From the NCBI RefSeq assembly GCF_007676705.1, contig NZ_VEBF01000005.1, positions 62,001-126,000 of the forward strand: a DNA stretch of 64,000 nucleotides, in the 5' to 3' direction. The stretch's first letter is position 1; each line of letters starts with the position of its first letter. Shown piece by piece: positions 7,963 through 16,695 of the stretch. The DNA is from Paenibacillus xylanexedens (lineage in GTDB: Bacteria; Bacillota; Bacilli; Paenibacillales; Paenibacillaceae). The notes below the pieces were generated by a model. That model was not told where the DNA came from. It did not search any database and saw nothing but the letters and a program-made list of their open reading frames with translations. Position numbers and translations under genes: made by a program.

Positions 7963-7987
7963 GCAGCCGATCAAGTTGGTCGGCTGC
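7963..7987 (-). terminator. Leftward hairpin terminator
   Basis: GCAGCCGA (7963-7970) pairs with TCGGCTGC (7980-7987). On the minus strand TTTTGTTC follows. It lies 40 bp past the stop of the small membrane-protein gene at 8027. Confidence 0.6.
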
Positions 7988-8026
7988 CCTCTTGACATTC
8001 ATTTTTAGCTCTTGTATTCCGCTTGA

Positions 8027-8371
8027 TTAATTACCATTATTATCAGTTCTTACAGGAATTCCGTATTTTTTTGGGTGATTAAAATAGTCCTCATAAGTCA
8101 AGGAACTGACTACTTCAAATTCTCTCGTCTCCGGATTATATTCAAAAACTACAAGTTGTTCCCAACCACTCCCATGTCCTGTATCAATAACTCCAATTCT
8201 ATTTGGGGCAATTTGGACAACTCTCCCACCTTGGTTAATAACATCCAAGTTAGGTGTGGCAAGTTGAATATATTCTTTATTGTTCAGTTTAAAAGCTATT
8301 ACGATTAAGCATCCTAAAATTCCAATTAATATAGCTTTCGAGAAAATATCTTTTTTTATGTTATACTCCAC
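8027..8371 (-). CDS. Small membrane-anchored protein, unknown function
   Basis: This 114-residue protein is not recognised. Residues about 10-28 (FSKAILIGILGCLIVIAFKL) form one hydrophobic segment after a short charged N-terminus, so it is either a membrane anchor with the C-terminal 85 residues outside or an uncleaved signal. The C-terminal part (GGRVVQIAPNRIGVIDTG, WEQLVVFEYNPE) looks like a small beta domain. The start is a GTG at 8371 with AGGAAAG very close to it, which is not ideal. A hairpin terminator lies downstream. No neighbour suggests a role. Confidence 0.6.
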   Translation of the reverse strand: MEYNIKKDIFSKAILIGILGCLIVIAFKLNNKEYIQLATPNLDVINQGGRVVQIAPNRIGVIDTGHGSGWEQLVVFEYNPETREFEVVSSLTYEDYFNHPKKYGIPVRTDNNGN

Positions 8372-8542
8372 CTTTCCTATATTTTCAGATTACGATATTA
8401 CAAATTCCCCCTAATTTAAGACGCTCACCAGGTCCTATTGGTTACACTAATCTGCCCATTAGCTTCAAGTGAAGTATCCGATCACGTCAGCTACTTTCTT
8501 TGGTATTGTTGAACTAACGTTCCCGTTGGTTAAATCCGTCCA

Positions 8543-8716
8543 TCAGAGCGTTTTCTTATTTGCCAGAAATAAAACAACTGCTTGTGGTTTTACAAGCTTT
8601 CCGCCGTGTCTTTGAATCACTTCTCTAATTTCTCTAAATAACTCACTACGAATATCTTCTGGAATTAATCTATGCTTAGAATTTGTAGAATACAACAAAC
8701 AGCGCCTTCACTTTTG
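8543..8716 (-). pseudogene. C-terminal remnant, possibly of a SAM-dependent methyltransferase
   Basis: A stop-bounded stretch with no start codon encodes RLIPEDIRSELFREIREVIQ followed by RHGGKLVKPQAVVLFLANKK and a TGA at 8543-8545. The pattern (helix, then GG-x-x-x-K-P-x-A-V-V-L-F-x-A) resembles the end of class I methyltransferase-like proteins. The rest of the gene is absent; the segment upstream is the terminator of the next gene. The family assignment is tentative. Confidence 0.35.
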
Positions 8717-8733
8717 ATTGAATCAGCGCTGTT
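8698..8733 (-). terminator. Probable terminator of the diguanylate cyclase gene
   Basis: AACAGCGC (8698-8705) pairs with GCGCTGTT (8726-8733) around a 20-base loop. On the minus strand TGTTGTATTC follows, a weak T tract, 28 bp past the stop at 8761. Confidence 0.45.
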
Positions 8734-8760
8734 GTAGCAGGTATATCATTTTTTTCAGTT

Positions 8761-10047
8761 TCAGCGCATTGATAAGTCACGGAATGAGTAGAAGCGATAT
8801 GTATTTTTGCCTTCCGCTTTGGCAAGATAAAGTGCTGCATCTGCTTTCTGAAGCAGTTCTTTTACTGAATCGTCTTCTTCATAAAAGGCAATACCGATGC
8901 TTGAAGTTGTATAGAGCTCCTTCCCGCCGAGTATCCAAGGGAGCTGCAATGTTTCTAAGATGTTTTCCGCCAAAAGGCTGAGTTCTGAGGAGGATTTGAC
9001 ATGAGGAAGTACAAAGACGAATTCGTCACCACCCATTCTGGCCAGGACATCGTGTTCTTGAAGACAAGCTCCTGCTCGCTTTACAAATTGCCGTAGCAAT
9101 TCATCCCCCGCATCATGACCTAATGTATCATTGATCTGTTTAAAATTGTCTAGATCCGCAAACATGACGGCTAGCTGGCCAACGCTTGTCGTTGCTGCAC
9201 TTAAAGCATCGCTGAGCATTTTATTAAGATATCTCCGGTTAGGGGCACCGGTAAGTGCATCATGATAACTTAATTGTTCCAGTTGAACTTGGTACTTTTT
9301 CCGCTCTGTAATTTCTCTTCCCACGAGCATCATGTTTTTAAAATCACCATCCTCGTCGAACAATGGTGTTCCTTTCATCTCCAGCCATACAGGATAGCCC
9401 TGTTCATGCTGCCGCTTTATTTCATAGGTAAAAGGCTTTCTCAAAAGCAACATACTCATAAATACTGTACGAAACTTATCGTCCACATCTCCATTTGGTT
9501 GGTAGAATACCCATTTACCTATATATTCTTTTGGATCGAAGCCAAGCACCATTTTATGAGAAGGAGAGGCATACTCCACAATGCCATCCAGGTTGATCAA
9601 CTGGATCAGATCGAGGGAGTTATCGGCTAAGAGTCGATAGCGCTCTTCGCTTTCTTTCAAAGCCTTAAGCAGCTGCCTGTACTCAGTAATGTTTTTAGCA
9701 ACTCCAAAGATACCATTTACCTTACCTTCAAAAAACAAAGGAACTTGCTTAATTTGCAAATAAACAATTTCTCCATTTTTATGATGGGCTTCGGCAACAT
9801 ATTGACAGGATGCACCCTTTAAGACTTCCGAAAAATATTGGCTGATCAAATCAAGCTGATGTTGACAAAAGAGATCTTTGTAGGAGGAACCCATGATTTC
9901 TTTCTTTTGAAATCCTAAACACTCTGTAACCCCTTCATTTACTTCTACGATCGTTCCTTCGTTCGAAACGATAAAAGTGGCATCTGGATTGTGATTTATG
10001 ATTGATCTAAATGCCTCAATGGACTGCTCGCTCAAAAACTCTTTCAT
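8761..10047 (-). CDS. PAS-PAS-GGDEF diguanylate cyclase
   Basis: The 428-residue soluble protein has two PAS sensor domains (about residues 8-125 and 130-252, the first followed by a PAC segment VYLQIKQVPLFFEGK and the second by VWLEMKGTPLFDEDG) and a C-terminal GGDEF domain (about 260-425). The intact signature RMGGDEF at about residue 336 and DNFKQINDTLGHDAGDELL indicate active synthesis of cyclic di-GMP from two GTP. The RxxD product-inhibition site normally found a few residues before GGDEF is absent (the segment reads LQEHDVLA). There are no transmembrane segments, so the signal is cytosolic and unknown. It appears monocistronic. Confidence 0.92.
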   Translation of the reverse strand: MKEFLSEQSIEAFRSIINHNPDATFIVSNEGTIVEVNEGVTECLGFQKKEIMGSSYKDLFCQHQLDLISQYFSEVLKGASCQYVAEAHHKNGEIVYLQIKQVPLFFEGKVNGIFGVAKNITEYRQLLKALKESEERYRLLADNSLDLIQLINLDGIVEYASPSHKMVLGFDPKEYIGKWVFYQPNGDVDDKFRTVFMSMLLLRKPFTYEIKRQHEQGYPVWLEMKGTPLFDEDGDFKNMMLVGREITERKKYQVQLEQLSYHDALTGAPNRRYLNKMLSDALSAATTSVGQLAVMFADLDNFKQINDTLGHDAGDELLRQFVKRAGACLQEHDVLARMGGDEFVFVLPHVKSSSELSLLAENILETLQLPWILGGKELYTTSSIGIAFYEEDDSVKELLQKADAALYLAKAEGKNTYRFYSFRDLSMR

Positions 10048-10373
10048 ACTTCCCGATCAATCCTCCGCTAAAATGGCTAAATTTGTAGAATAACTATACA
10101 ATATTTTAGCAAATTTTGTTTTCATTTAGTATTACTAAAATTATCCAATTGCACGTCTTCTGCTGCTGATCACTTCAATTCCTCCAATGAAAAAAAGCCG
10201 ATCCATTAAGGAAAGACTTTGGCTGTTATATGTACAATAATGGGTAATCGTGTGACGCTTTTAAAAAGATTGGCGTCCATACCGTCCGCCCTTACAAAAT
10301 AAGCTGCCCGTTAAGGCAGCCGCTTTTTAGTTCAGCAGAATTGACGTTAGCAATCCACCCACTAACTTCAAAA
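10048..10373. other. Intergenic region with repeat-like hairpins
   Basis: The gap contains a degenerate GCCGATC-type hairpin near 10190-10225 and a clearer one at 10303-10320 (GCTGCC-CGTTAA-GGCAGC). That second one has CGCTTTTT on its plus side and TTATTTTG on its minus side, and could end leftward transcription of the gntR gene. I see no gene here. Confidence 0.45.
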
Positions 10374-11027
10374 TTAAAATTGCCCTGTAACAAGCATGCG
10401 TTCTCTGGTTATAGGAATGAGAGATAACACAACCTCTTGAGCTGCCTTATAATCATTACTGGATAATGCGTGCAGCGTGTCCCGATTAATTCCGATTGCA
10501 CTGTAGTGCTTGATATGCGGAGTTCGCTTGAAGCGGACGATGGAGTACATGTAAAGTTTATCTCGAAAGGAGTCAAATGTGTTCAGCATTACGCCATTGT
10601 TCAAGGATTCAACGATCTCGCGCATGAAAAGAAAATGATGTTCGGTGTATAAGGCATAGTCATTCCGTTTCTCGGCGGTCCGCTGTACCTCAACATGAGC
10701 TGCAAGTGATTCAAGATTTAAGTAGATCTCTCGGTTCGGGTTTTTCATCATTTCGAAAGAGTAAAAAAGCATGGATTGAATCTGTTCAATCAGATCAAGA
10801 AATTCCTTACCGCCTACATCCTTGACCAATACGCCACGATTTTTGAGAGAAGTCACATAACCTTCTGATTCAAGGCGAGCAATGGCATGACGGATTGGTG
10901 TACGGCTCATTTGATACTCCTCCGCCAATTCGTTCTCTGAAAGCAGAGTTTCGGGCATTAATTCACCGCAAACCATTCGCTCACGAAGCATCATGTATGC
11001 TGTATCGACAAGCGATATTTTGTTCAT
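10374..11027 (-). CDS. GntR-family (FCD-like) transcriptional regulator
   Basis: The 217-residue regulator has an N-terminal winged helix (residues about 5-70: LLSENELAEEYQMSRTPIRH, then IARLESEGYVTSLKNRGVLV) typical of GntR proteins and an all-helical C-terminal domain of FadR/FCD type that senses a small acid. Reading could begin at 11093, but AAAGGGA stands 7 nt before the ATG at 11027 and the family begins there. It lies downstream of the phnDCEE-phosphatase cluster on the same strand, about 150 bp after the phosphatase gene, so it is the likely regulator of that cluster (inference). Confidence 0.85.
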   Translation of the reverse strand: MNKISLVDTAYMMLRERMVCGELMPETLLSENELAEEYQMSRTPIRHAIARLESEGYVTSLKNRGVLVKDVGGKEFLDLIEQIQSMLFYSFEMMKNPNREIYLNLESLAAHVEVQRTAEKRNDYALYTEHHFLFMREIVESLNNGVMLNTFDSFRDKLYMYSIVRFKRTPHIKHYSAIGINRDTLHALSSNDYKAAQEVVLSLIPITRERMLVTGQF

Positions 11028-11183
11028 ATCATAATCCCTTTCTCTCATTGATGAGGACTTCATTTGAATTTTAATGCGATCTACACATTTCATCCTATAT
11101 TACCAGTCTTAGGAGAAGTTACGCAACCAGACTGAGACAAGAAGGAGCCCGACACTGTATCCCAGTTTCTGGACTCCATTTTT

Positions 11184-12188
11184 TTAAACCAGATATTTGT
11201 TTTGAAGAGCTGTCCTTTGCTCGGTACTAATGCCTAGTCCCTCTTTAAGATACTGATCAAAAGAACCGTAGTTCTCGTCGATTGCTTCAAGTGCCGCTTG
11301 GATAAAGGCCGCTTTCATCATTTCCGGAATCACTCCCTTAAATTCAGGCATTTGATCCATGTATTTTTGATAATCCTTGTTGCTTCCGGAGAGGAAGCGC
11401 TGCATGAGTCCGTCCACCGCGAGATTCGTCAGTTCATAGTCTTCAATAACTACATCTCGCGGCACACCCAAGGTGAGAAGGATCACTGCACATACGACTC
11501 CGGTCCGGTCTTTGCCGGCTGCACAGTGGAACAAGGAGGTATCCCGCTCTTCTTTTAATAGTTCATTTAGGATAAGTGCACATTTGTCCGTATTTAAGAT
11601 CATCGCTTTGTAGCCTGCATGCAGATCATGTCCGATCTTCTGCATTTCCTCAGGACTTGCTTCCGCCATAAAGGGAATATTCGTGTTGATCGCATGGCCA
11701 ATGGCTGGGCTTGGACGGCTAGCTACTTCAAAATCACTGCGCAGATCACAAATCCAGTCAATACCGAGCGCAGTGGCCGTATGCAGGTCCTGCTCACTAA
11801 GCTCATGCAGATCAGCAGACCGCAGCAGCATTCCCCATCGAGTCGTACGACCATCTTCTGTGAGATAACCGCCCATATCACGGAAATTAATTACTCCATC
11901 GGTGTAAATCATGCGATCGTTAATGGTTGATATCGACCCATTCGTGAACTTCACATGATAATAGTTTCGGCCTGGAGACACCGTTCTCGTAAATACTGCT
12001 CCTGCCGGGTCAATTTGTATATCAAGCAGTGTGCTGTTGGATTCACTCAATTCCGGTAGAACAGAATGGTAAACTGCCTCCGCCTCCATGTTCTCTTCCA
12101 TATTCCAGGCTAACGTAATCCCGTTATTATCGCTATACCTAGCCTGTACCTGAGGGCCTTGTTTCAAAAGTGAATTAGATGTTGACAT
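11184..12188 (-). CDS. Tyrosine/serine phosphatase-like (CX5R) enzyme
   Basis: The 334-residue cytosolic protein carries the dual-specificity phosphatase signature HCAAGKDRTG at about residue 221 (nucleophilic Cys, phosphate-binding Arg), preceded by the NFRDMGGY and WGMLLRSADL motifs of the Y_phosphatase3 family. The first 100 residues are an extra beta-rich domain. GAGGAGG lies 6 nt before the ATG. It follows the phnE genes in the same direction with a 47-bp gap, so it is probably part of the phn-type operon. Members of this family hydrolyse phosphate esters of proteins or small molecules; here a transported phosphorylated compound is a candidate substrate, which is inference. Confidence 0.85.
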   Translation of the reverse strand: MSTSNSLLKQGPQVQARYSDNNGITLAWNMEENMEAEAVYHSVLPELSESNSTLLDIQIDPAGAVFTRTVSPGRNYYHVKFTNGSISTINDRMIYTDGVINFRDMGGYLTEDGRTTRWGMLLRSADLHELSEQDLHTATALGIDWICDLRSDFEVASRPSPAIGHAINTNIPFMAEASPEEMQKIGHDLHAGYKAMILNTDKCALILNELLKEERDTSLFHCAAGKDRTGVVCAVILLTLGVPRDVVIEDYELTNLAVDGLMQRFLSGSNKDYQKYMDQMPEFKGVIPEMMKAAFIQAALEAIDENYGSFDQYLKEGLGISTEQRTALQNKYLV

Positions 12189-12235
12189 TGATATTCCTCC
12201 TCAAAGTGATATTCATCGTTATGAATATGAATGAA

Positions 12236-13075
12236 TTAGTTTTGACGTGTTTTTAGTTTCATTTTGTATCGGTTTGCCACAAATTCCACGCTGAATACCA
12301 TGACGAAAACGACCAATCCGACAAACAAAGCAGCCGCAAAGTTATAGGATTTCATGGCATGAGTCATCTCATATCCAATACCTCCCGCGCCAACCGCACC
12401 GAGTATAGTGGATTCGGCAATACCGCCTTCCAGCTGCAGCACGCACCAGGCAATAAAGGCTGTCTTCACGGTAGGCAAAATACCTTGCATGACAATCTGC
12501 AGCCAGCTGGCACCCGTAGACTGCATCGCTTCGAGTACCCCCTTGTCGATTTCCTCCAGTGACTGGGCAAATACTTTGACAAGCATGCCTGCCGCAGAGA
12601 CGGCAATCGCAAGCACGCCGGGAAGCGGTCCAAGACCAACGGATACGATAAAAATCAGGGCCCACACGATCGTAGGAATCGCACGAAGCAAGGAAGCCGC
12701 GCTTCGAATGATCCAGGCAACGAACGGATGAGGTGTCAAATTGCTAGCAGCCAAAAAGGAGAGAAAGAACGCCACGACAATCCCCAGCACTGATCCAAGA
12801 ATGGCAACTTGCAATGATTCTACAGCAGCGAGCAGGACATGGCGCCAGGCCGAGAAATCAGGTGGAAACATGGTTCCCATGTAACCGCCGAGTTTCGTAA
12901 AGCCTTGGGCCATCTTAGAATAGTCGAACTGCAGCTGAACGAGACTGAATACAAAAAGCACAGCAATAAGCGGCAGACCGATCACGAACAGCTTGTTTCT
13001 TTTCGGCTTGGGTGGCTCTGGTATGGAAGTATACAGCGTAAAAGATGGCTTCGCTTCGTTCATTCGCATACTCAT
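12236..13075 (-). CDS. phnE: Phosphonate-type ABC transporter permease (second PhnE)
   Basis: The 279-residue integral membrane protein has about six transmembrane segments and the binding-protein-dependent transport signature EAMQSTGASWLQIVMQGILP, which contacts the ATPase. Longer reading upstream lies out of frame over the preceding permease and is not coding; the start ATG at 13075 overlaps the TGA of the first phnE by 4 bp (ATGA), typical of coupled membrane partners. With the other permease it would form a heterodimeric channel. It is a paralogue of the gene just upstream. Confidence 0.9.
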   Translation of the reverse strand: MSMRMNEAKPSFTLYTSIPEPPKPKRNKLFVIGLPLIAVLFVFSLVQLQFDYSKMAQGFTKLGGYMGTMFPPDFSAWRHVLLAAVESLQVAILGSVLGIVVAFFLSFLAASNLTPHPFVAWIIRSAASLLRAIPTIVWALIFIVSVGLGPLPGVLAIAVSAAGMLVKVFAQSLEEIDKGVLEAMQSTGASWLQIVMQGILPTVKTAFIAWCVLQLEGGIAESTILGAVGAGGIGYEMTHAMKSYNFAAALFVGLVVFVMVFSVEFVANRYKMKLKTRQN

Positions 13076-13863
13076 ATGATTCGCTCCCTTACGCGATTGG
13101 TGATCATTTCCACAACAAGAACGATAACAAGCACAAGCAGCACGGCCATGCTGGCTTCCTGATACTGAAACAACTTCAATTTGGATTGCAAAATAAATCC
13201 GAGACCACCGCCTCCAACCATACCTACAATTGTAGAAGCGCGTACGTTGATTTCGAAGTTGTACAAGCTCCAACCGATAAACCCGGGTAAGAATTGTGGA
13301 AACACGGCTTGGGACAACACTTGTAAATAACTCCCGCCAGCAGCTCGAACCGCTTCTACCTGTCCCATGTCAATTTCTTCAAGTACCTCGGCAAAGGAAC
13401 GAGTCAACATACCAATGGAGATCAGGATCAGCGACATCGTACCGACTACAGCCCCCAGTCCAAACGCTGCAACAAGCAGAATCGTCCAGATAATTACCGG
13501 AATGTTACGAAACAGCGATGTAGCCGCACGAACAAATACCTGAAGGTAAGGGTGAGGGCTTGTCGTGGCCGCGGCTAAAAAGGATAACATCCCTGCTACA
13601 ACAGACCCGATGACCATCGCCACCACACTCATATAAAGGGTCTGCATGGCAGGTTCAATGAGCTGGGAAAGTGAAGATAAATCAGGTGGAAGAAAATCAA
13701 AAAAGATAAATCGGAAGCTCTCTCCTACCCCTGCGAACAAAGCTCCAAATGAAAACTCTGCGCCGATGGAGGACCAGATGATGAGAGCCAACAGCACGAT
13801 AAAAAACAATATCGTCTGTGTACGTTTCATTTTTCGGGCAGATTGTAACTGAGCCGCATTCAT
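13072..13863 (-). CDS. phnE: Phosphonate-type ABC transporter permease (first PhnE)
   Basis: This 263-residue permease has five to six membrane spans and the EAA-loop (EAVRAAGGSYLQVLSQAVFP). The N-terminal segment KMKRTQTILFFIVLLALI is the first span. It begins one base after the stop of phnC and ends overlapping the next permease by 4 bp. Paired phnE genes occur in many Firmicute phosphonate/phosphite-type importers. The ligand cannot be told from the permease. Confidence 0.9.
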   Translation of the reverse strand: MNAAQLQSARKMKRTQTILFFIVLLALIIWSSIGAEFSFGALFAGVGESFRFIFFDFLPPDLSSLSQLIEPAMQTLYMSVVAMVIGSVVAGMLSFLAAATTSPHPYLQVFVRAATSLFRNIPVIIWTILLVAAFGLGAVVGTMSLILISIGMLTRSFAEVLEEIDMGQVEAVRAAGGSYLQVLSQAVFPQFLPGFIGWSLYNFEINVRASTIVGMVGGGGLGFILQSKLKLFQYQEASMAVLLVLVIVLVVEMITNRVRERII

Positions 13864-13864
13864 G

Positions 13865-14632
13865 TCAGGCTGTCTCCTTCACTTTGGGATTGGTCTGGTT
13901 GTATATGAGCCGGATCATATCTTCCGTCAGTTCATCAGGTGTCCCGTCAAATACCTTGGACCCTTTATGGATACCGATGATACGGGTTGCGTATTTCTTC
14001 GCGATATCTACCTGATGCAGATTGCACAGGCAGGCAATGCCTTCCTCTTTGCAGATCGTATACAAGTAATGCATAATCGTCTCTGAGGAAGCAGGGTCGA
14101 GACTGGCTATGGGTTCATCTGCCAATATCAAGTCCGGCTTTTGAGAAAGTGCACGTGCAATACCCACTCTCTGCTGCTGACCTCCACTGAGTTCATCTGC
14201 CCTCTTATACATCTGTTCATGTAAACCAACACGGTGAAGCATAAACTTGGCGGCTTCTGTATCTGCTTTTGAGTAAAGACCCAGTGCCCCTTTCAGCGGA
14301 TTCATGTAGCCTAATCGTCCATGCAGCACGTTATTAAGAACGGACACGCGGGTGACCAGGTTATAACCCTGAAAGATCATGCCCATATGGCGGCGGAGTT
14401 CACGGAGCTTTTTACCCTTGATGCCCATAGTTTCACTGCCTTTAAATTGAATCTTTCCGTTTGTCGGCTCGATCATTCGGTTCAGGCTGCGTAGCAAGGT
14501 GCTCTTCCCGGCTCCGCTCGGTCCAATGACGACAACGAACTCTCCAGCATTAATCGTTAAGTTCAAGTTATCAAGAGCTTTTGTTCCGTCGGAATATACC
14601 TTGGACAACCCTTCCACCTGTAAAAGTGTCAT
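13865..14632 (-). CDS. phnC: Phosphonate-type ABC transporter ATPase
   Basis: The 255-residue nucleotide-binding subunit has Walker A GPSGAGKST (residues 37-45), the ABC signature LSGGQQQR, Walker B LILADEP and the H-loop histidine in NLHQVD. It is PhnC-like over its whole length (FQGYNLVTRVSVLNNVLHGR is characteristic). AGGAGG lies 7 nt before the ATG. It sits between phnD and the two phnE genes and powers import. Confidence 0.93.
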   Translation of the reverse strand: MTLLQVEGLSKVYSDGTKALDNLNLTINAGEFVVVIGPSGAGKSTLLRSLNRMIEPTNGKIQFKGSETMGIKGKKLRELRRHMGMIFQGYNLVTRVSVLNNVLHGRLGYMNPLKGALGLYSKADTEAAKFMLHRVGLHEQMYKRADELSGGQQQRVGIARALSQKPDLILADEPIASLDPASSETIMHYLYTICKEEGIACLCNLHQVDIAKKYATRIIGIHKGSKVFDGTPDELTEDMIRLIYNQTNPKVKETA

Positions 14633-14662
14633 TTTAATTCCTCCTCCTCTCGAGTTTGAATC

Positions 14663-15583
14663 CTACTTCTTCAGCAGTTCTTCAGGGGACATATCTAGTG
14701 CTTTGGCGACTTCCCGGATTGGATCAAAGTCACTGTCACTGCCTTCTACAAAACGGGCTGCGCCGACACTTTCCAGGAATTTGGGGTTTTTCGTATCGTA
14801 ATCGAGCATAAGATCACGCAGCTGTGTAACCAATTCCTCTGGCAAGTCTTGACGATAAAGCAGTGGAGCCCCACCGACGATCGGATCGGATTCGGCAATC
14901 ACGCGGAAATCTTCCTCTTTAATAAGTCCTGATTCTGCCATCATCGGCACCATGAGACTTGACGTCCCAATCCCATCTGCATTACCGTTTGCCAGTGCAA
15001 GCAGTGATTTGTCATGTCCACCGGAGAACGCTACACTGCCGAAAAAGGAATCCAGTTCCTTATTGGAAAGACCTAGCTCTTTCATTAATGTGGCACGTGG
15101 GTACAGATTGCCTGATGTTGATGCCGGATCGGCAAACAAAAAATCTTTTCCTTTTAGGTCCTGTACACTTTGATATGGAGAGTCCTTACGAACAAGGATG
15201 ACTGTATTCGATTGTTGATCACTTTCGGAACGGACAAGCAGTTTGGCATTGGCTCTTTCCGTAGCGATGATGTAACCAAACGGCCCGATCAGTCCAACTT
15301 CAATTTTGCCTGCACGCAGGGCTTCGATAACCATGTTATAATCTTCAGCTACAAAAATTTCCGCAGGAATGCCGGTTGCTTCAGTAATGTCTGTTGCAAG
15401 CTGTTCCTGAGAACGGTTCATCTCGCCCTCTTCGCTTGGCATAATACCGATTCGGATTACTTCTGGCATTCCGCCTTCACTGGAGCTTGAACTTGCTGAT
15501 GCCCCGCATCCAGACAGGATGACAAGCATAAATACAAGCGAGAGGATCAAGCTTTGATAACCTTTACGTTTACTATTTTTCAC
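14663..15583 (-). CDS. phnD: Phosphonate-type ABC transporter substrate-binding lipoprotein
   Basis: The 306-residue protein has a lipoprotein signal with lipobox LSGC (Cys26) and a PhnD-type periplasmic-binding fold (IRIGIMPSEE, VEDYNM-like ligand region, DLKGKDFLFADPASTSGN, the last being the typical anion-binding loop). The start is the GTG at 15583 with AGGAGGG 7 nt upstream; longer upstream reading lacks a ribosome-binding site. It is first in the operon phnD-phnC-phnE-phnE-phosphatase. Related proteins bind phosphonates, phosphite or other phosphorus oxyanions. No C-P lyase or phosphonatase gene lies nearby, so the ligand may not be a phosphonate. Confidence 0.9.
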   Translation of the reverse strand: MKNSKRKGYQSLILSLVFMLVILSGCGASASSSSSEGGMPEVIRIGIMPSEEGEMNRSQEQLATDITEATGIPAEIFVAEDYNMVIEALRAGKIEVGLIGPFGYIIATERANAKLLVRSESDQQSNTVILVRKDSPYQSVQDLKGKDFLFADPASTSGNLYPRATLMKELGLSNKELDSFFGSVAFSGGHDKSLLALANGNADGIGTSSLMVPMMAESGLIKEEDFRVIAESDPIVGGAPLLYRQDLPEELVTQLRDLMLDYDTKNPKFLESVGAARFVEGSDSDFDPIREVAKALDMSPEELLKK

Positions 15584-15732
15584 AATGTATACCCTCCTGA
15601 AATTTGGTTGCTTCCATACCGGATTCTCTGGTACACAAGTAGGATACAAGTTGAATGTAAGAAGAATGATTTGGTAAATCACCGAATTTGTAAAACATTT
15701 ATCGGACTACATTTTTGTCAATTTCGGTAATC

Positions 15733-15774
15733 TGTACAAGTTCTTCTCCTTGGCTCGGGACACGAAACTTGTAT
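15733..15774. repeat. Second copy of the palindromic intergenic repeat
   Basis: TGTACAAGTTCTTCTCC and GGACACGAAACTTGTA form imperfect inverted arms matching the repeat at 1713-1758. Again it directly precedes the repeated terminator. Confidence 0.65.
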
Positions 15775-15782
15775 CGATAAAC

Positions 15783-15808
15783 AAAAAAGCCGCTAATATA
15801 GCGACTTT
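15783..15808 (-). terminator. Repeated-type intrinsic terminator
   Basis: AAGCCGCTAATATAGCGACTT with an A run on its left forms, on the minus strand, a hairpin followed by TTTTTT. It ends transcription of the small gene at 15855-16136. Confidence 0.8.
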
Positions 15809-15854
15809 CAATGGGAACATGTTCTAGTTCTTCGACAATTGTCGTGTTACTAAT

Positions 15855-16136
15855 TTAGTAGCCGCTGGCCCAAACCATGATTTCGGCCTGTTCCGGAATT
15901 TGCTCTATCTTATCTAAGAGCTCATTGTATTCTTCTTCGAACTCGGTGTAAGCGTCGAATGCTTCCGCAATATTGTTACGGAACCAATTGCTGCGTGCCA
16001 TACGACCTTCCAACGAGTCCAGACCGGTGATTGGACCAATAGTGTCATTCTCCCGTAACGTTATCAACTTGTGCGTTTCCGTACAGTCAAGACTATCTGT
16101 TGCCTTTTTAATCGCTAAAATATCTTTCAATTCCAT
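15855..16136 (-). CDS. Hypothetical small acidic protein
   Basis: This 93-residue protein is not recognised. It is soluble, acidic and predicted mostly helical (AFDAYTEFEEEYNELLDKIE), with no membrane segment. GAGGTG precedes the ATG by 8 nt and a repeated-type terminator lies about 50 bp after its stop, both of which support a real single-gene unit. It is divergent from a tiny membrane-protein gene at 16230. No function can be inferred. Confidence 0.6.
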   Translation of the reverse strand: MELKDILAIKKATDSLDCTETHKLITLRENDTIGPITGLDSLEGRMARSNWFRNNIAEAFDAYTEFEEEYNELLDKIEQIPEQAEIMVWASGY

Positions 16137-16229
16137 TTCATTACACCTCGTTGGCTCTCCATGACTATTTAATGAAACAGATTTAATTCGAATTCGTAGT
16201 ATATAAAAAGTAATTTGGAGGTACTAACT

Positions 16230-16388
16230 ATGAATAAGAAATCTCTCACAACGGGTGTAACTTTAGGATCGGTCTTTGGCGTTATTTTTTTCATGGCGCT
16301 TGATAGTATTCCATTGGGCATTAGTTTTGGGGTTCTTTTTGGAATTGTCTTCTATCTTGCTACTAAATCAAAGAAAGAAAACTCCTGA
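16230..16388 (+). CDS. Small two-span membrane protein
   Basis: A 52-residue protein, MNKKSLTTGVTLGSVFGVIF at its start, with GGAGG placed 8 nt before the ATG. Two hydrophobic segments (about residues 9-23 and 28-44) are separated by a short polar turn with DSIP, and the C-terminus is basic (KSKKENS). It is unrecognised. The clean ribosome-binding site and hydrophobic hairpin make it a credible small membrane protein. Confidence 0.6.
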   Translation: MNKKSLTTGVTLGSVFGVIFFMALDSIPLGISFGVLFGIVFYLATKSKKENS

Positions 16389-16695
16389 TCTCGGTACAAG
16401 TTCTTGTCCTTGGCTCGGAACACGAAGTTATATAGAAGAAACACAAAACGGCATCCACGATTTGACACCAGCTTCAATAAAAAAAGAACAAACTACCCGA
16501 GGCAATTTGCTCTTTATTATCTTTCAAGCCACTTACTTCTATTTAAAAGGTGTAATAGAACATTCCTTCACTGAGACGTCCTTGATCCAAACGAGCAGAA
16601 CTGGTAAAGCTGTCGTTTATCGCGTTTATAATGTGGATGGTGTCTTTTATCGTTATTCTGTTGGGCCCTATCTATGATTATAATGCATACAACCA
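16389..16695. other. Intergenic region with a partial palindromic repeat
   Basis: 16391-16430 (begins TCGGTACAAGTTCTTGTCC) is another copy of the long palindromic repeat whose right arm is degraded. The rest contains no gene I can support; open frames crossing it lack ribosome-binding sites and any protein character. Confidence 0.5.

Noticed and set aside
16276-16677. 133-residue plus-strand open frame
   Set aside because: It overlaps the better-supported 52-residue gene at 16230 in another frame and runs through a palindromic repeat; no ribosome-binding site.
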